Position numbers and translations under genes: made by a program
The notes under the pieces: generated by a model
The model's database searches: none
The model's input: the letters and a program-made list of their open reading frames with translations, nothing else
What the model was told of the DNA's origin: nothing
In this document: positions 25,401 to 33,349 of the stretch, in pieces
Numbering within the stretch: the first letter of the stretch is position 1
How the letters are laid out: each line of letters begins with the position of its first letter
From: CAYLJJ01 sp964384025
Lineage (GTDB): Bacteria; Myxococcota_A; Bradymonadia; UBA7976; UBA1532
NCBI GenBank assembly: GCA_964384025.1
Contig: CAYLJJ010000077.1
Coordinates: 1 to 34,579, forward strand
DNA: 34,579 bases
Reading direction: 5' to 3'

Positions 25401-25849
25401 GCAGCGGTCAGATCGCCGCCTGTGATACTTGGATCTGTGGAGCTGAGGTTGGGGATAACTTTCAGGTGACTGTCCCTGCTCAAGAGGATCGCAGCATCAT
25501 GATCAGCTATCAGGCCAATGTCGATGGGCAACTCTACATGTACTTCTTCGAGTCCCTCGACATCCAGAACATGTATGCGGGCTTAGCTATGGGTTCTAAC
25601 TCTCAGTGCATCAATGTTCGCGGCGGAGAGGAGGATCGGGATTGGATCATCAATGTGCTCAAGAGTGGGAACCCTCGAGATGATGGCGATGATCGTATCG
25701 ACTACGCTCTACGGATCGTGGACACCAACCTGGATCTAAACCCGACAGGAGCTTGCAATCTTCTCGGCGCCACCAACTTGGACGCTTGCCCTGAGGGAGA
25801 GAACGGTTTCTTAGGAACCTGTTGGCCCATCGCTCAGCCCATTCCCTGA
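22475..25849 (+). CDS. Cys-rich lipoprotein with PPC-like modules
   Basis: 1124 residues from GTG 22475. A TTG at 22502 (with GGGGG upstream, giving MKYLAQTWPISLL) is an equally plausible start and yields a more typical signal peptide. The lipobox SLGC is followed by a Gly/Ala/Asp/Glu low-complexity linker. Residues ~84-363 hold about ten short Cys units (CTLDEDCPDGQYCGEEGSC, DEDCAEEEYCDESGICIP). Five PPC-like modules begin near 369 (EPNDDMESATL), 504 (EPNDNSEEAIAI), 641 (EPNNGLIEASAL), 784 (ERNDISGDAMSL) and 962 (ANDSFDTPTFL), with the acidic DEDWF / DDDWYRF core. A Cys insert sits inside the fourth. The 11-nt gap to the PKD protein gene implies one operon, and the design mirrors the divergent 15661-18456 gene. 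A surface-exposed structural or binding role is inferred. Confidence 0.93.
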   Translation: MIFARNGGTLKYLAQTWPISLLLILTLSLSLGCDDATGGGGDEDGGAGTAGGAGGGEEDAGGSAGEVIPDIGVDVGGTGGEIPNTCTLDEDCPDGQYCGEEGSCEAGCRLEDPSSCEEGHYCEDHVCLEGTPPCERDEDCIPGETWCGPEGECIPGDCFEDADCEMIDGHPAQCDTVTHGCIPLYPCCLTDSCEMRREEACEADGGVVQQSILECIEGACGPECTADVDCAEESYCDPQDQRCRPGCRLDPDNCPEDQLCDEAKRSCVDLPCEGNESCPESMYCDMDTFTCRDGCRGDEGCDGGVCSDEHICEYPCQADEDCAEEEYCDESGICIPLCIDHSGCADGFFCDFEGHCQEGCRDDEGENGEPNDDMESATLVDLPPRQGERVTYELEERRFCNGNPDFYRIELGQAERMRIELFHDPGIDDLNLRLHSEEIETEEGFIQAAELNVPEVITFPPANASLDATTYYLEVYGDILGGMDYSIRFTVVDATNPCFNVGDEPNDNSEEAIAIVEEDTPIIADICAEDEDWFTFPMHVNDGMELEVITPSSQGMLIVELYSASGLALGLQNSAYDVETPDERPEGKAYVISVEPEIGGFTDDDYFLRIRGATADSLVQPYRLELNLTVVAPCGDDEYEPNNGLIEASALEELLPEELDGELFSLDVDHTLANLAICPNDDDFFSITVEDGEILEAWILDDGISGDLSIEFRDDQGALLGRSAGLSDPQGEPDIAVYRGTMAGIYYLMVNGLESSQGDYTLVFRRREVAEGLCSEDVVEIEGERNDISGDAMSLPDVSEGQERQFEFAEGYLCDVDGSDDDWYRFSVPEPNSRICVTLNGFRHEDANVDMELYMASGNPDGGACLNDAQCDEARPGACTDGTGTPIPCGGFCIEGHCTGFQRAATTNFNNEIIEIDKGVVGERNGDRLLRIFRDDGGNSAYRVTATVTPEDEICPRDWQEYDSANDSFDTPTFLGSGQIAACDTWICGAEVGDNFQVTVPAQEDRSIMISYQANVDGQLYMYFFESLDIQNMYAGLAMGSNSQCINVRGGEEDRDWIINVLKSGNPRDDGDDRIDYALRIVDTNLDLNPTGACNLLGATNLDACPEGENGFLGTCWPIAQPIP

Positions 25850-25974
25850 TCTCAGCCCCCCTTTCTGGCTCCAGGCCCAGTGACCCTTGCCATCCCAAGC
25901 TGGCGGTTGGGCTGCTCTGAGGCCTAAAGCGATGCTGCATCTTGTTAGGTGATGAGCGCTCTGTAGAGTGGAGC

Positions 25975-27534
25975 CTAAAAACCCTGAGGACGCCTAGGGA
26001 TAATCTCGGGGGTCTGGATCGGGTGCTTGTAGAGGTTCTCTAAGAAGAGATCTACATAGTGTAGGTCATCCTCTAAATCGCTGTCGGGTCGATCGATCAG
26101 CCAAGTTTCACTGAGTTGCTTCACGTTCTCTAACAGAGCCACTGCTGCCCCTGTATCTCCAGCGGTGGCCAGGAGTGAGGCAGAGCGGAAGGCCAGGTAG
26201 AGATTGAACATCATAAAGCCCTTGGCCACGGTCTCACTGCTGAAGTGACCTCCATCGGGGACCTCGGTAGGGGCATAGCTGTTCTCAATCTGCAGCTCCT
26301 GGCTGTGCTCCTCGCCGCTCTCAGGATCAAGCCAGCTCAAGCTGAGCTGCGCCATCGCCTCAGGAGCACTCTCCTCTAGACCTTGAATCTCCGCCAGAAT
26401 GCCGCCACCTCCACCGCGACGCCCGCTGCCCTCTCTTGGGGGCTCATCAGAGCGTTGTCGTCCTGCTAAAAAGAGGGCGGGCATCTCGGCATATCCACTG
26501 CGGATGCCCCCTGTCCAGTTGTGTACCCCGTGGGCTTTGCGCATCTGATAGCCTCCCCCAACACGCAGCTCCAAGCGAGCCTGAAGGGCGATGGGGATCA
26601 GGAAGGTTTGAAGCTCCTCAATAAAGACCTCCTTAACCGCGCTGGGAGACTCTAAGAAGTAGAAGTTCCCTGCTCCTAACTCGCTCAACCCACGCATCAG
26701 CTCCAGATCAAACTCCTCCCCCACACCGATGGTGGTCAAACCGATGCCCTCAGCGATATAAGCCTGCGCAAGGCTCTGAATGCGCTCAGGCTCCTGGAAA
26801 CCTGCGGTAGCGACGCCATCAGAGAGGAGCAAAACTCGGGTCTCACGGCCCTCACTCCTCAGCTCGCTGGCGAGGCTAAAGGCGCTAAAGAGGCCATCAT
26901 AGATGTTGGTGGCACCAGAAGCGTTGAGCATCTCGATAGCGGCAATGAGCAAGCCCTCTTGATCGCTGCCTACATTCTCCAAGAGAAGCTTGGCTTGATT
27001 GGAGTAGCTGATGATGGAGAGGCGATCCTCGGAGCCCAGCTCGGGCAACATCCGTCGCAGCCCCTCTTTGACCGCTGAGATCGCCTCTCCCTGCATCGAG
27101 CCGCTGGTGTCGATGGCCAACACCAGATTCAGAGGAGGGCGCTCCATCTCCGCAGGCTTCAGAGGAGAGTTCATCCCGATCTGAACCAAGTGGAGAGGCT
27201 CACCTTGGAAGAAGTCATAGGAGATCCCTAAGAGGCCATGGAGGCAGATATCCTCTCCACAGTCAGCAGCGGGATAGTCCAGCTTATGCTCAGCGAAGAA
27301 GCCTGGAGCGTCTAGAGTGTCTGGCCCAGGAATCTGTCCTGCTTCTAGGAGTTGACGAAAGCGACCAAAGTCCTGAGCGCCGACCTGGCCAACACCGCTG
27401 CTCTCTGGAGGAGCACCGCTGCCTCCGATGCCAGGCTCTGCCTGAGCCTCTGCGCTCATCGAGCCGGAGTCATCAGCGGAGCAGGCCAGGAGGCTGAGGG
27501 AGAGGGAGAGGGAGAGGATCATCAGGCGCTTCAT
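25975..27534 (-). CDS. von Willebrand factor A lipoprotein, YfbK-like
   Basis: 519 residues. AAGGAG precedes the ATG, which overlaps the upstream stop by 4 nt. The signal peptide contains an (LS)n run and ends in lipobox LLAC (Cys18). After a Ser/Gly linker there is a region like the YfbK N-terminal domain (FGRFRQLLEAGQIPGPDTLD ... FFAEHKLDYPA, ~56-90), then a VWA domain with a complete metal site: Asp142-x-Ser144-x-Ser146 (DTSGSM), Thr209 (GATNIYDG) and Asp239 (LLSDG). The C-terminal third resembles the YfbK C-terminal region, with a Gly/Arg-rich insert (SGRRGGGGG) and a helical end. VWA domains with an intact metal site bind protein ligands through Mg2+/Mn2+. It should be anchored in a membrane facing the periplasm or the outside. 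It is in an operon with the 28529 lipoprotein. Confidence 0.93.
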   Translation of the reverse strand: MKRLMILSLSLSLSLLACSADDSGSMSAEAQAEPGIGGSGAPPESSGVGQVGAQDFGRFRQLLEAGQIPGPDTLDAPGFFAEHKLDYPAADCGEDICLHGLLGISYDFFQGEPLHLVQIGMNSPLKPAEMERPPLNLVLAIDTSGSMQGEAISAVKEGLRRMLPELGSEDRLSIISYSNQAKLLLENVGSDQEGLLIAAIEMLNASGATNIYDGLFSAFSLASELRSEGRETRVLLLSDGVATAGFQEPERIQSLAQAYIAEGIGLTTIGVGEEFDLELMRGLSELGAGNFYFLESPSAVKEVFIEELQTFLIPIALQARLELRVGGGYQMRKAHGVHNWTGGIRSGYAEMPALFLAGRQRSDEPPREGSGRRGGGGGILAEIQGLEESAPEAMAQLSLSWLDPESGEEHSQELQIENSYAPTEVPDGGHFSSETVAKGFMMFNLYLAFRSASLLATAGDTGAAVALLENVKQLSETWLIDRPDSDLEDDLHYVDLFLENLYKHPIQTPEIIPRRPQGF

Positions 27535-28529
27535 CGTGCAGCTCCTTGGAGCAGGAAGGTTTCAGCGACGCTGCCGTGGGTATAGTGGCGCTCACCGTGA
27601 CAGTTTGGGATATAGGCTGCACGATCCTCAGCGTAGTGAAGCGAGCCCCCCAGCCCCTCGTTGGGGGTTTCTAGGAGGGGGCTGACTGGAGCACCACAGT
27701 GATCGAGGCTGTAGGGACACGCCAACCTCACCCCCCCCCTCATGGGGACGCTTCGGTCCAGATGCAACGACATCTCTCCCTGTTTTAAAGAGAGCTGACT
27801 GCTCCCAAAATCCACCCGTAACGTCGCCTCAAGCTCGAACGCTGGCATCTGGGGGCTACAGACAAAAAGGCGCTCTTCATCTAACTCCAGAGCCCAGCAG
27901 CCATCAGCCCCTTGAGAGATTCCCCTCAGGAGATAATCCCCTGACCAAAACTGGCTCCAATCCAGCCGCTGTGCTGGAGGCATAGGCTCACAGCCAGGCT
28001 CCGCCTCAGGGGGCTGGGGCGAAGGCAGGAGGAGAGAGTGAGCTGAGAGAGAGGGGCTCTCTCCTGTAATGGAGATGAGTCGATCTCCCTCAACGAGCTG
28101 CTCAGCTCGAAGCTCCATGAGGGGGTACTCTCCGTTGTTCCAATAGAGGAGGGTTGGGAGGATCTCAGCGCTCTCCAAGAGGAGAGCGTCACAATCTGCG
28201 CGTCTAGAATTGATGGGGTGGAAGGTGCCAGGAGCGATGATATAGGTCTCGGTCTTCAAAAAGAGGGCATCGCTGAAGAGGTTGGGGTTGGCGTCAAAGA
28301 CAGGGCAGAACATCTGAACCTCAGGGTTGAGCGCGCGTGTACGCAACACGACCGGCTGCTCTGTCTCATTTCTCAACAGGAAGTTTGCATAGATCCCTGT
28401 CTCATAACGCGGTTGCTCGACTGGTGGAGGAGGAGGGTAATAGGGCTCTTCGGGAGGTTCACAGCCCTGGGAAGCGAAGAGCAGCAGGAGCAGACAACAG
28501 CATGGAGTCAGTGAGTTTTGGAGCGACAT
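27531..28529 (-). CDS. Lipoprotein of unknown function
   Basis: 332 residues from ATG 28529, chosen because AGGAGA lies six nt upstream and it gives a clean signal peptide (MSLQNSLTPCCCLLLLLFAS) with lipobox SQGC; the frame is open to 28592. A Pro-rich linker (PPEEPYYPPPPPVEQP) follows the lipidated Cys. The body has about eight further Cys and beta-like stretches (ANFLLRNETEQPVVLRTRAL, FELEATLRVDFGSSQLSL). No family was recognised. Its stop overlaps the start of the VWA lipoprotein (ATGA), so the two proteins may act together on the cell surface. Confidence 0.85.
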   Translation of the reverse strand: MSLQNSLTPCCCLLLLLFASQGCEPPEEPYYPPPPPVEQPRYETGIYANFLLRNETEQPVVLRTRALNPEVQMFCPVFDANPNLFSDALFLKTETYIIAPGTFHPINSRRADCDALLLESAEILPTLLYWNNGEYPLMELRAEQLVEGDRLISITGESPSLSAHSLLLPSPQPPEAEPGCEPMPPAQRLDWSQFWSGDYLLRGISQGADGCWALELDEERLFVCSPQMPAFELEATLRVDFGSSQLSLKQGEMSLHLDRSVPMRGGVRLACPYSLDHCGAPVSPLLETPNEGLGGSLHYAEDRAAYIPNCHGERHYTHGSVAETFLLQGAAR

Positions 28530-28664
28530 GGTTTCTCCTGAGATGATGTTGGATACAATTTGCAAACCCCAGACCATACAATAGTCCTTCAATCGCCATC
28601 GGATCGTGAACCCCAGTTGTTTTTAGAGACTCTTCTAGGTTCACTGCCGAATCTTGGAGTTGAG
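28530..28664. promoter_or_regulatory. Divergent intergenic region between two lipoprotein genes
   Basis: These 135 nt must hold the start signals for both neighbours. A direct repeat ATACAAT occurs at 28553-28559 and 28576-28582 (23 bp apart). No convincing -35/-10 pair was found on either strand. Confidence 0.35.
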
Positions 28665-29120
28665 ATGAAGATCATCAGCCTGCTCTCCCTGCTCTCCCTC
28701 AGCCTCTCCTGTAGCAGCCCTCCAGATCGAGCTACCCAGGTAAAGCAGCGCCTCCAGACGATTGAGGAGGCGATAGAGGAGAAAGATCTTGAGAAGCTCA
28801 AAGAGCAGATCAGCGCTGAGTTTCAAGATCAACGAGGATATAGGCGCCAAGAGCTGCTCTCACTCCTACAGCTTCACTTCCTCAAACAGCGCTCCCTCCA
28901 TATATTGACCCAACTCAAGGAGCTGCGCTTTGAGGCGGGAGAGGCCCAGGTGGAGCTGAGCGTCGCTGTAGCCGGTACAGGGCTCCCAGGGCTTGAAGCT
29001 CTCTCCCAGGTTAAGGCAGACATCCTTGTCATGACTTTAAACTTGAGGAAAGAGGAGGATAGCTGGCGGCTCATCCGAGCAGATTGGCGTCGAGGCTCTA
29101 TGGCTGACTTTGCGATCTGA
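28665..29120 (+). CDS. Small lipoprotein, probably NTF2/SnoaL-like
   Basis: 151 residues from ATG 28665, with GGAG five nt upstream; the longer frame from 28560 would place polar sequence before the signal. The signal peptide MKIISLLSLLSLSLSC ends with a lipobox (SLSC). The mature part has helices (QRLQTIEEAIEEKDLEKLKE) and then strands that end in LRKEEDSWRLIRADWRRG. This helix-then-curved-sheet order and the final 'W-x-L-x-x-A/D' strand resemble small NTF2-like proteins; the fold call is tentative. It lies upstream of pgi (106-nt gap) on the same strand and is divergent from the VWA lipoprotein operon. Confidence 0.85.
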   Translation: MKIISLLSLLSLSLSCSSPPDRATQVKQRLQTIEEAIEEKDLEKLKEQISAEFQDQRGYRRQELLSLLQLHFLKQRSLHILTQLKELRFEAGEAQVELSVAVAGTGLPGLEALSQVKADILVMTLNLRKEEDSWRLIRADWRRGSMADFAI

Positions 29121-29226
29121 ACCTGCGGCGAAGAGTAGAGAGCGTTTTTGATGGAGACTCACAGCAAACCTTGATGATCAGATGTTCCAATCCCTGAACG
29201 ATCGCCAACACTGAAAGAGAGAGAAG

Positions 29227-30864
29227 ATGCAACTTGATCAGACCCCAGCTTGGAGAGCTCTTCAAGTCCACCACGCCGAGATCAAAGATCTTCAGATGTG
29301 GGATCTCTTTAAGGAGGATCCCGAGCGCTTTGAACATCTCTCTTTGCGAACCGAGGGGCTGCTCCTGGACTACTCCAAGAACCGCATTACTCAGGAGACC
29401 TTGCGCCTCCTCTTTGATCTGGCCCGCGCCCAAGATCTGGAGGGGTGGAGAACACGGATGTTCTCAGGAGAGGCGATCAATCACACAGAGGATCGTGCCG
29501 TCCTCCACGTCGCCCTGAGGGCGGGTGCTGAGGCCCCCCCGATCCTTGTAGATGGTGAGGATCTGCTGCCTGCGGTGCGTGCTGTCCGCACCCGTATGAA
29601 GCGCTTCGTGGAGCAGGTTCGCTCTGGAGCTTGGAGAGGCTGGACCGGAGAGCGCATTAAAGATGTGATCAACATCGGCATTGGAGGCTCAGATCTAGGC
29701 CCTGCGATGGTCTGCGAAGCCCTCAAACCTTATGGAGGAGGTGGCCCTCGTTTACATTTTGTCTCCAATGTCGATGGTACTCACCTCGCCGAGACCTTGA
29801 GAAAGATCGACCCTCAACACAGCCTCTTTGTCATCGCCTCTAAAACCTTCAGCACCCAGGAGACTCTGAGAAACGCGAGGAGCGCTCGCGCTTGGTTTGT
29901 GGAGCAGGCAGGAGAGGAGGCGGTCTCTCAGCACTTCGTCGCCATCTCAACCAATGAGCCTGCTGTCCGAACCTTTGGGATCGATCCTGAGAATATGTTT
30001 GGGTTCTGGGACTGGGTAGGCGGACGCTACTCTCTCTGGTCAGCCATCGGCCTGCCCATCGCCCTCTCTGTAGGTATGGAGCACTATGAGGCGCTTCTGG
30101 AGGGCGCCTACGGAATGGATCGCCACTTCCAAGAGGCCCCTCTAGAAGCCAACGCTCCTGTGATCCTGGCCCTATTGGGGATCTGGTACAACAACTTCTT
30201 TGGGGCTGAGTCCCAGGCTATCTTGCCCTATGACCAATCTCTGCGGCGCTTTAGCGCCTACCTCCAACAGGCAGATATGGAGAGCAACGGTAAGGGGGTC
30301 GATCGTCAAGGTGTAGCCATAGGTTATCAGACCGGCCCAATCCTCTTTGGAGAACCTGGGACCAATGGACAACATGCTTTCTACCAGCTGATTCACCAGG
30401 GCACAAAGCTGATCCCCTGTGACTTCCTGGCCCCCGCTCGCAGCCATAATCCTCTAGCAGATCACCATGAGATCCTGCTCTCTAACTTCTTCGCCCAGCC
30501 TGAAGCTCTGATGAGGGGTCGTAACGCTGAGGAGGCTGAGACGGAGTTGAGGACTGAGGGTCGCAGTGAGGTGGAGATCAAGGCTCTCCTGCCTCATAAA
30601 GTCTTTTTAGGTAACCGCCCCAGCAACTCCATCCTCTTTCAGCAGCTCGATCCCAAGACCTTAGGCGCTCTGATCGCCCTATATGAGCATAAGATCTTTG
30701 TGCAGGGGATAGTCTGGAATCTCAACTCCTTTGATCAGTGGGGTGTGGAGTTGGGTAAACGTCTCGCTCAGAGCGTTCTAGCTGAGCTGAGAGGGACGGG
30801 AGAGTCAGAGCACGACAACTCAACTCAGGGCCTCATAGAAGCTTTTAAGGCTTGGCGGGCTTAA
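29227..30864 (+). CDS. pgi: Glucose-6-phosphate isomerase
   Basis: 545 residues, close to the usual ~550. It interconverts glucose-6-phosphate and fructose-6-phosphate in glycolysis and gluconeogenesis, in the cytoplasm. Both family signatures are present (DWVGGRYSLWSAIG and the C-terminal QWGVELGK), along with INIGIGGSDLGP and SKTFSTQETLRNA for phosphate binding. The catalytic residues are in place: Glu352 (MESNGKG), His383 (GTNGQHAF) and Lys511 (VELGK), each three below the E. coli numbering. A purine-rich GAGAGAAG stretch just before the ATG can serve as the ribosome site. Its 3' end overlaps the converging gene by 20 nt. It is the only clear central-metabolism gene in the window. Confidence 0.98.
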   Translation: MQLDQTPAWRALQVHHAEIKDLQMWDLFKEDPERFEHLSLRTEGLLLDYSKNRITQETLRLLFDLARAQDLEGWRTRMFSGEAINHTEDRAVLHVALRAGAEAPPILVDGEDLLPAVRAVRTRMKRFVEQVRSGAWRGWTGERIKDVINIGIGGSDLGPAMVCEALKPYGGGGPRLHFVSNVDGTHLAETLRKIDPQHSLFVIASKTFSTQETLRNARSARAWFVEQAGEEAVSQHFVAISTNEPAVRTFGIDPENMFGFWDWVGGRYSLWSAIGLPIALSVGMEHYEALLEGAYGMDRHFQEAPLEANAPVILALLGIWYNNFFGAESQAILPYDQSLRRFSAYLQQADMESNGKGVDRQGVAIGYQTGPILFGEPGTNGQHAFYQLIHQGTKLIPCDFLAPARSHNPLADHHEILLSNFFAQPEALMRGRNAEEAETELRTEGRSEVEIKALLPHKVFLGNRPSNSILFQQLDPKTLGALIALYEHKIFVQGIVWNLNSFDQWGVELGKRLAQSVLAELRGTGESEHDNSTQGLIEAFKAWRA

Positions 30865-33349
30865 CCAGCCTGGGGAACTTAACCAGCTCTCCATTGGAGG
30901 TCTTGAACTGAAACGCTGAGTGTTGAGCGTTGATGATGAGGGTCTCATCGTCTGCCTCGTTAACCAAGCTCAGGACCTCTCCCTTAATGCTCAAGCTGTA
31001 CTTCTTGATCTTCCAAGCTCCCTCCTTCAAGGCTTCGCCCGGATCTTGACCCAGGAAGGGAGTGAGATCTGTCGCTAGGCTGTCCAGATTCTCATCTCCT
31101 GTGCTCCACACAGTGCGATCAACGCCAGCCGCCCGATAATTAAACCAACCGTTGGAAGGGGTCCAGACCTCGATAAAGAGCTGATCTTTTTCATGGATGA
31201 GCAGGAGATTGTCTCCCTCTGTCCATATTTTCCAAGTGCCAAAGTGTCCTTGGACTTTTTTAAGCTCGGCAAGAGGTTTTTTCGGCTCAATTTGAGCTTT
31301 CTTTGGAAGAATATCGGTTTTCTTTGGAGCAGTTGGAGTTTTCTTCAACTGAGTTAGACCTTTCTCTACTTCAGCGAGTTTATCCTCCACTTTCGCAAGG
31401 TTCTCTCCTCTGGGCAGATGAACCCGCTTTCCATCAGAGGTTATAAAGTCAAATTTGGGAGAATTGGGCTTAATGATGATCGTCTCATCATCAGCTTTGT
31501 TGACCAACTTGAGTTCCTGAACACCTACAGAGAGGGTATAGCTCTTGAGCTTGCTCTTCCCCTCCTTGAGCTTCTCTGTGGGCTGTTTGTCTAGGAGCGG
31601 CTTAAGCTCGGTGCTCAGGGAGTCTGGGTTCTCATCACCGCTGCTCCAGACGGTCCTATCCTTGCCTCCCGAGCGGTAGTTGAACCAACCATTAGAGCCC
31701 AACCAAGCTTCCACATAGACCGCTTCTTTTTTGTGGAGGAAGAGGATCTCGTCATTGACACGCCAGACCTCCCAATCTCCAAAGAGGGCACCCTGATTCA
31801 AGGCCTCCTCAGTCATCTCTGAGCTTTGCTCAGGCTTGTTCTTGGGTTCGGGCTTAACTTTGGGCTCAGGCTTAACCTTGGGCTCAGGCTTGACCTTGGG
31901 CTCAGGCTTAACCTTGGGCTCAGGCTTAACCTTGGGCTCAGGCTGGCTCAGACGGGGCAGATCGATCAGCCCTCCGGTGTGAGTCTTAAACTGAAAGGCG
32001 ACTCCCTTGGGCTTGAGGATCAGGACCTCTCCATCAGCGTCATTGGTGAAGCTGAGCTGTTTTCCCTCATTGTTCACCTGAAAGTGACCATATTTCTGAG
32101 AGCCCTGAGGCAGAGCCCCTGAGAGGGCTGGGAAATCGGCGACCTTTATGTCGAGATCCTGGTCGCTCTCCTCCCCCCAACTCCAAAGCACACGATCTTT
32201 CTTTTCGGCGCGGTAGCGGATCCAGCCATTGGAGTCCAACCAAATCTCAATGAGCAGGTCGTGCTTAGGGTGACTGCAAGCGATATAATTTTTGATGTGA
32301 TAGATACCCCATTCTCCAAAGGTCTTGGCGCTGTTCTCGGGGAGGAACACATCCTTCTCTTTGGCAGGGGCCTTCTCTGGCACTTCCTGACCGGGTAGTT
32401 CTGCCTGGACCACCTCTCCAGGGAACTGAAGCTCTTTGCCCTGGTGGGTGATATAGCGAAAGCCCTGCTGATCAGCTCGGATGATGAGTGTCTCATTATC
32501 CGCATCATTGATGAACTTGATCTGCCCTGGCTCAGAGGTGATCGCAAAACGCTGATATTTTGCGCTGCCCAATGAGAGTGCCTTGCCCTTACTCAACAGC
32601 TGTTCATCTATACTAATTTGAAAGTCCTGGGAGTTTTTATCTCCTGAACTCCAAACGATATAACGTTCTGAGCCGATAGCATATCGAAACCAGCCGTTCG
32701 AGTCCAAAACCAAATCAATGAGCAGCTTCGACTTTCGATTTTTGATGAAAACGTCATTGTCTGTACGGTGAAACAACCAGTCTCCCATAGTTACCGTTTT
32801 GTTCACTGGCAACAGTTCTTTTATGCTCTCATCCTTTTTGGGAAACTTTGGAAATATTATTTTTTCGCCAATGTGTGTTTTGAAAATGAATTCGGAACGA
32901 TCAGGATAGATCGTGATTGTCTCATTGTCTGCACTGCTGTTGATCAAACTCAGAGAGGAGCCTGCCTCGAAACTATAATTTCGAAGGCTGCTCTTACCCG
33001 ACTTCAGCTTAAACCGAGCTTTGCTCTTGAGCGATTTAAGGTCACTATCAAAACTCTGAGCCTCCTCACTGCCTGAACTCCAGACAATATGAGAGGTCCC
33101 TTCTGCGAGATAATGAAACCAACCATTTGAACCCAAATTAATCTCGATATAAACCTTATCCTTGGTGTGAACGCAGATGATCTGCTCCTTTAAACGCCAG
33201 AGTGTCCACTCACCAAAGTGAGCTGCCTCAGTCTCCTGGAGTTGATCAAGGCTGCGACTCTGAACCTCTCGAAGGTTAAAGCGGTTCTGGATGGGGCTCT
33301 CTGCCTGAGCGAAGAGGGGCAGGAGGAGAGAGAAGAGGATAAGGCGCAT
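30845..33349 (-). CDS. Secreted protein with five copies of an unrecognised ~125-residue domain
   Basis: 834 residues. The signal peptide MRLILFSLLLPLFAQA precedes a cut before ESP; there is no lipobox. Five copies of one domain begin near residues 45, 188, 344, 523 and 703. Each starts FGEW or similar, then a strand pair, [LI/V]E-x-[WN]-L-[GD]-SNGWFxYR, VWSSGDE, and ends with ADDETLII ... F-x-F-x-T-x-x-G-x-x-[IVL]-x-[FL]-P. It is probably all-beta. Linkers are low-complexity: six PEPKVK-type units between copies 3 and 4 (470-505) and a Lys/Pro/Glu-rich stretch between 4 and 5. I do not recognise the domain. Copies 1-2 lie in DNA of clearly lower G+C (19 of 60 bases at 32821-32880), and copies 4 and 5 are the most alike, suggesting recent duplication. 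Confidence 0.92.
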   Translation of the reverse strand: MRLILFSLLLPLFAQAESPIQNRFNLREVQSRSLDQLQETEAAHFGEWTLWRLKEQIICVHTKDKVYIEINLGSNGWFHYLAEGTSHIVWSSGSEEAQSFDSDLKSLKSKARFKLKSGKSSLRNYSFEAGSSLSLINSSADNETITIYPDRSEFIFKTHIGEKIIFPKFPKKDESIKELLPVNKTVTMGDWLFHRTDNDVFIKNRKSKLLIDLVLDSNGWFRYAIGSERYIVWSSGDKNSQDFQISIDEQLLSKGKALSLGSAKYQRFAITSEPGQIKFINDADNETLIIRADQQGFRYITHQGKELQFPGEVVQAELPGQEVPEKAPAKEKDVFLPENSAKTFGEWGIYHIKNYIACSHPKHDLLIEIWLDSNGWIRYRAEKKDRVLWSWGEESDQDLDIKVADFPALSGALPQGSQKYGHFQVNNEGKQLSFTNDADGEVLILKPKGVAFQFKTHTGGLIDLPRLSQPEPKVKPEPKVKPEPKVKPEPKVKPEPKVKPEPKNKPEQSSEMTEEALNQGALFGDWEVWRVNDEILFLHKKEAVYVEAWLGSNGWFNYRSGGKDRTVWSSGDENPDSLSTELKPLLDKQPTEKLKEGKSKLKSYTLSVGVQELKLVNKADDETIIIKPNSPKFDFITSDGKRVHLPRGENLAKVEDKLAEVEKGLTQLKKTPTAPKKTDILPKKAQIEPKKPLAELKKVQGHFGTWKIWTEGDNLLLIHEKDQLFIEVWTPSNGWFNYRAAGVDRTVWSTGDENLDSLATDLTPFLGQDPGEALKEGAWKIKKYSLSIKGEVLSLVNEADDETLIINAQHSAFQFKTSNGELVKFPRLVKPAKP
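31835..31942 (-). repeat. 18-bp coding tandem repeat (PEPKVK)x6
   Basis: Six 18-nt units encode PEPKVK (the last is PEPKNK), differing at few positions. They form a stiff, charged spacer between two copies of the domain. Near-identity between units suggests length can vary by slippage. Confidence 0.9.

Noticed and set aside
25850..25974. Bidirectional terminator between converging genes
   Set aside because: CCCAA (25894-25898) pairs with TTGGG (25907-25911), but the stem is only 5 bp and no T-run follows on either strand.
28553..28582. Promoter made of the two ATACAAT copies
   Set aside because: Spacing and sequence do not fit a -35/-10 pair; kept only as a direct repeat within the divergent region.
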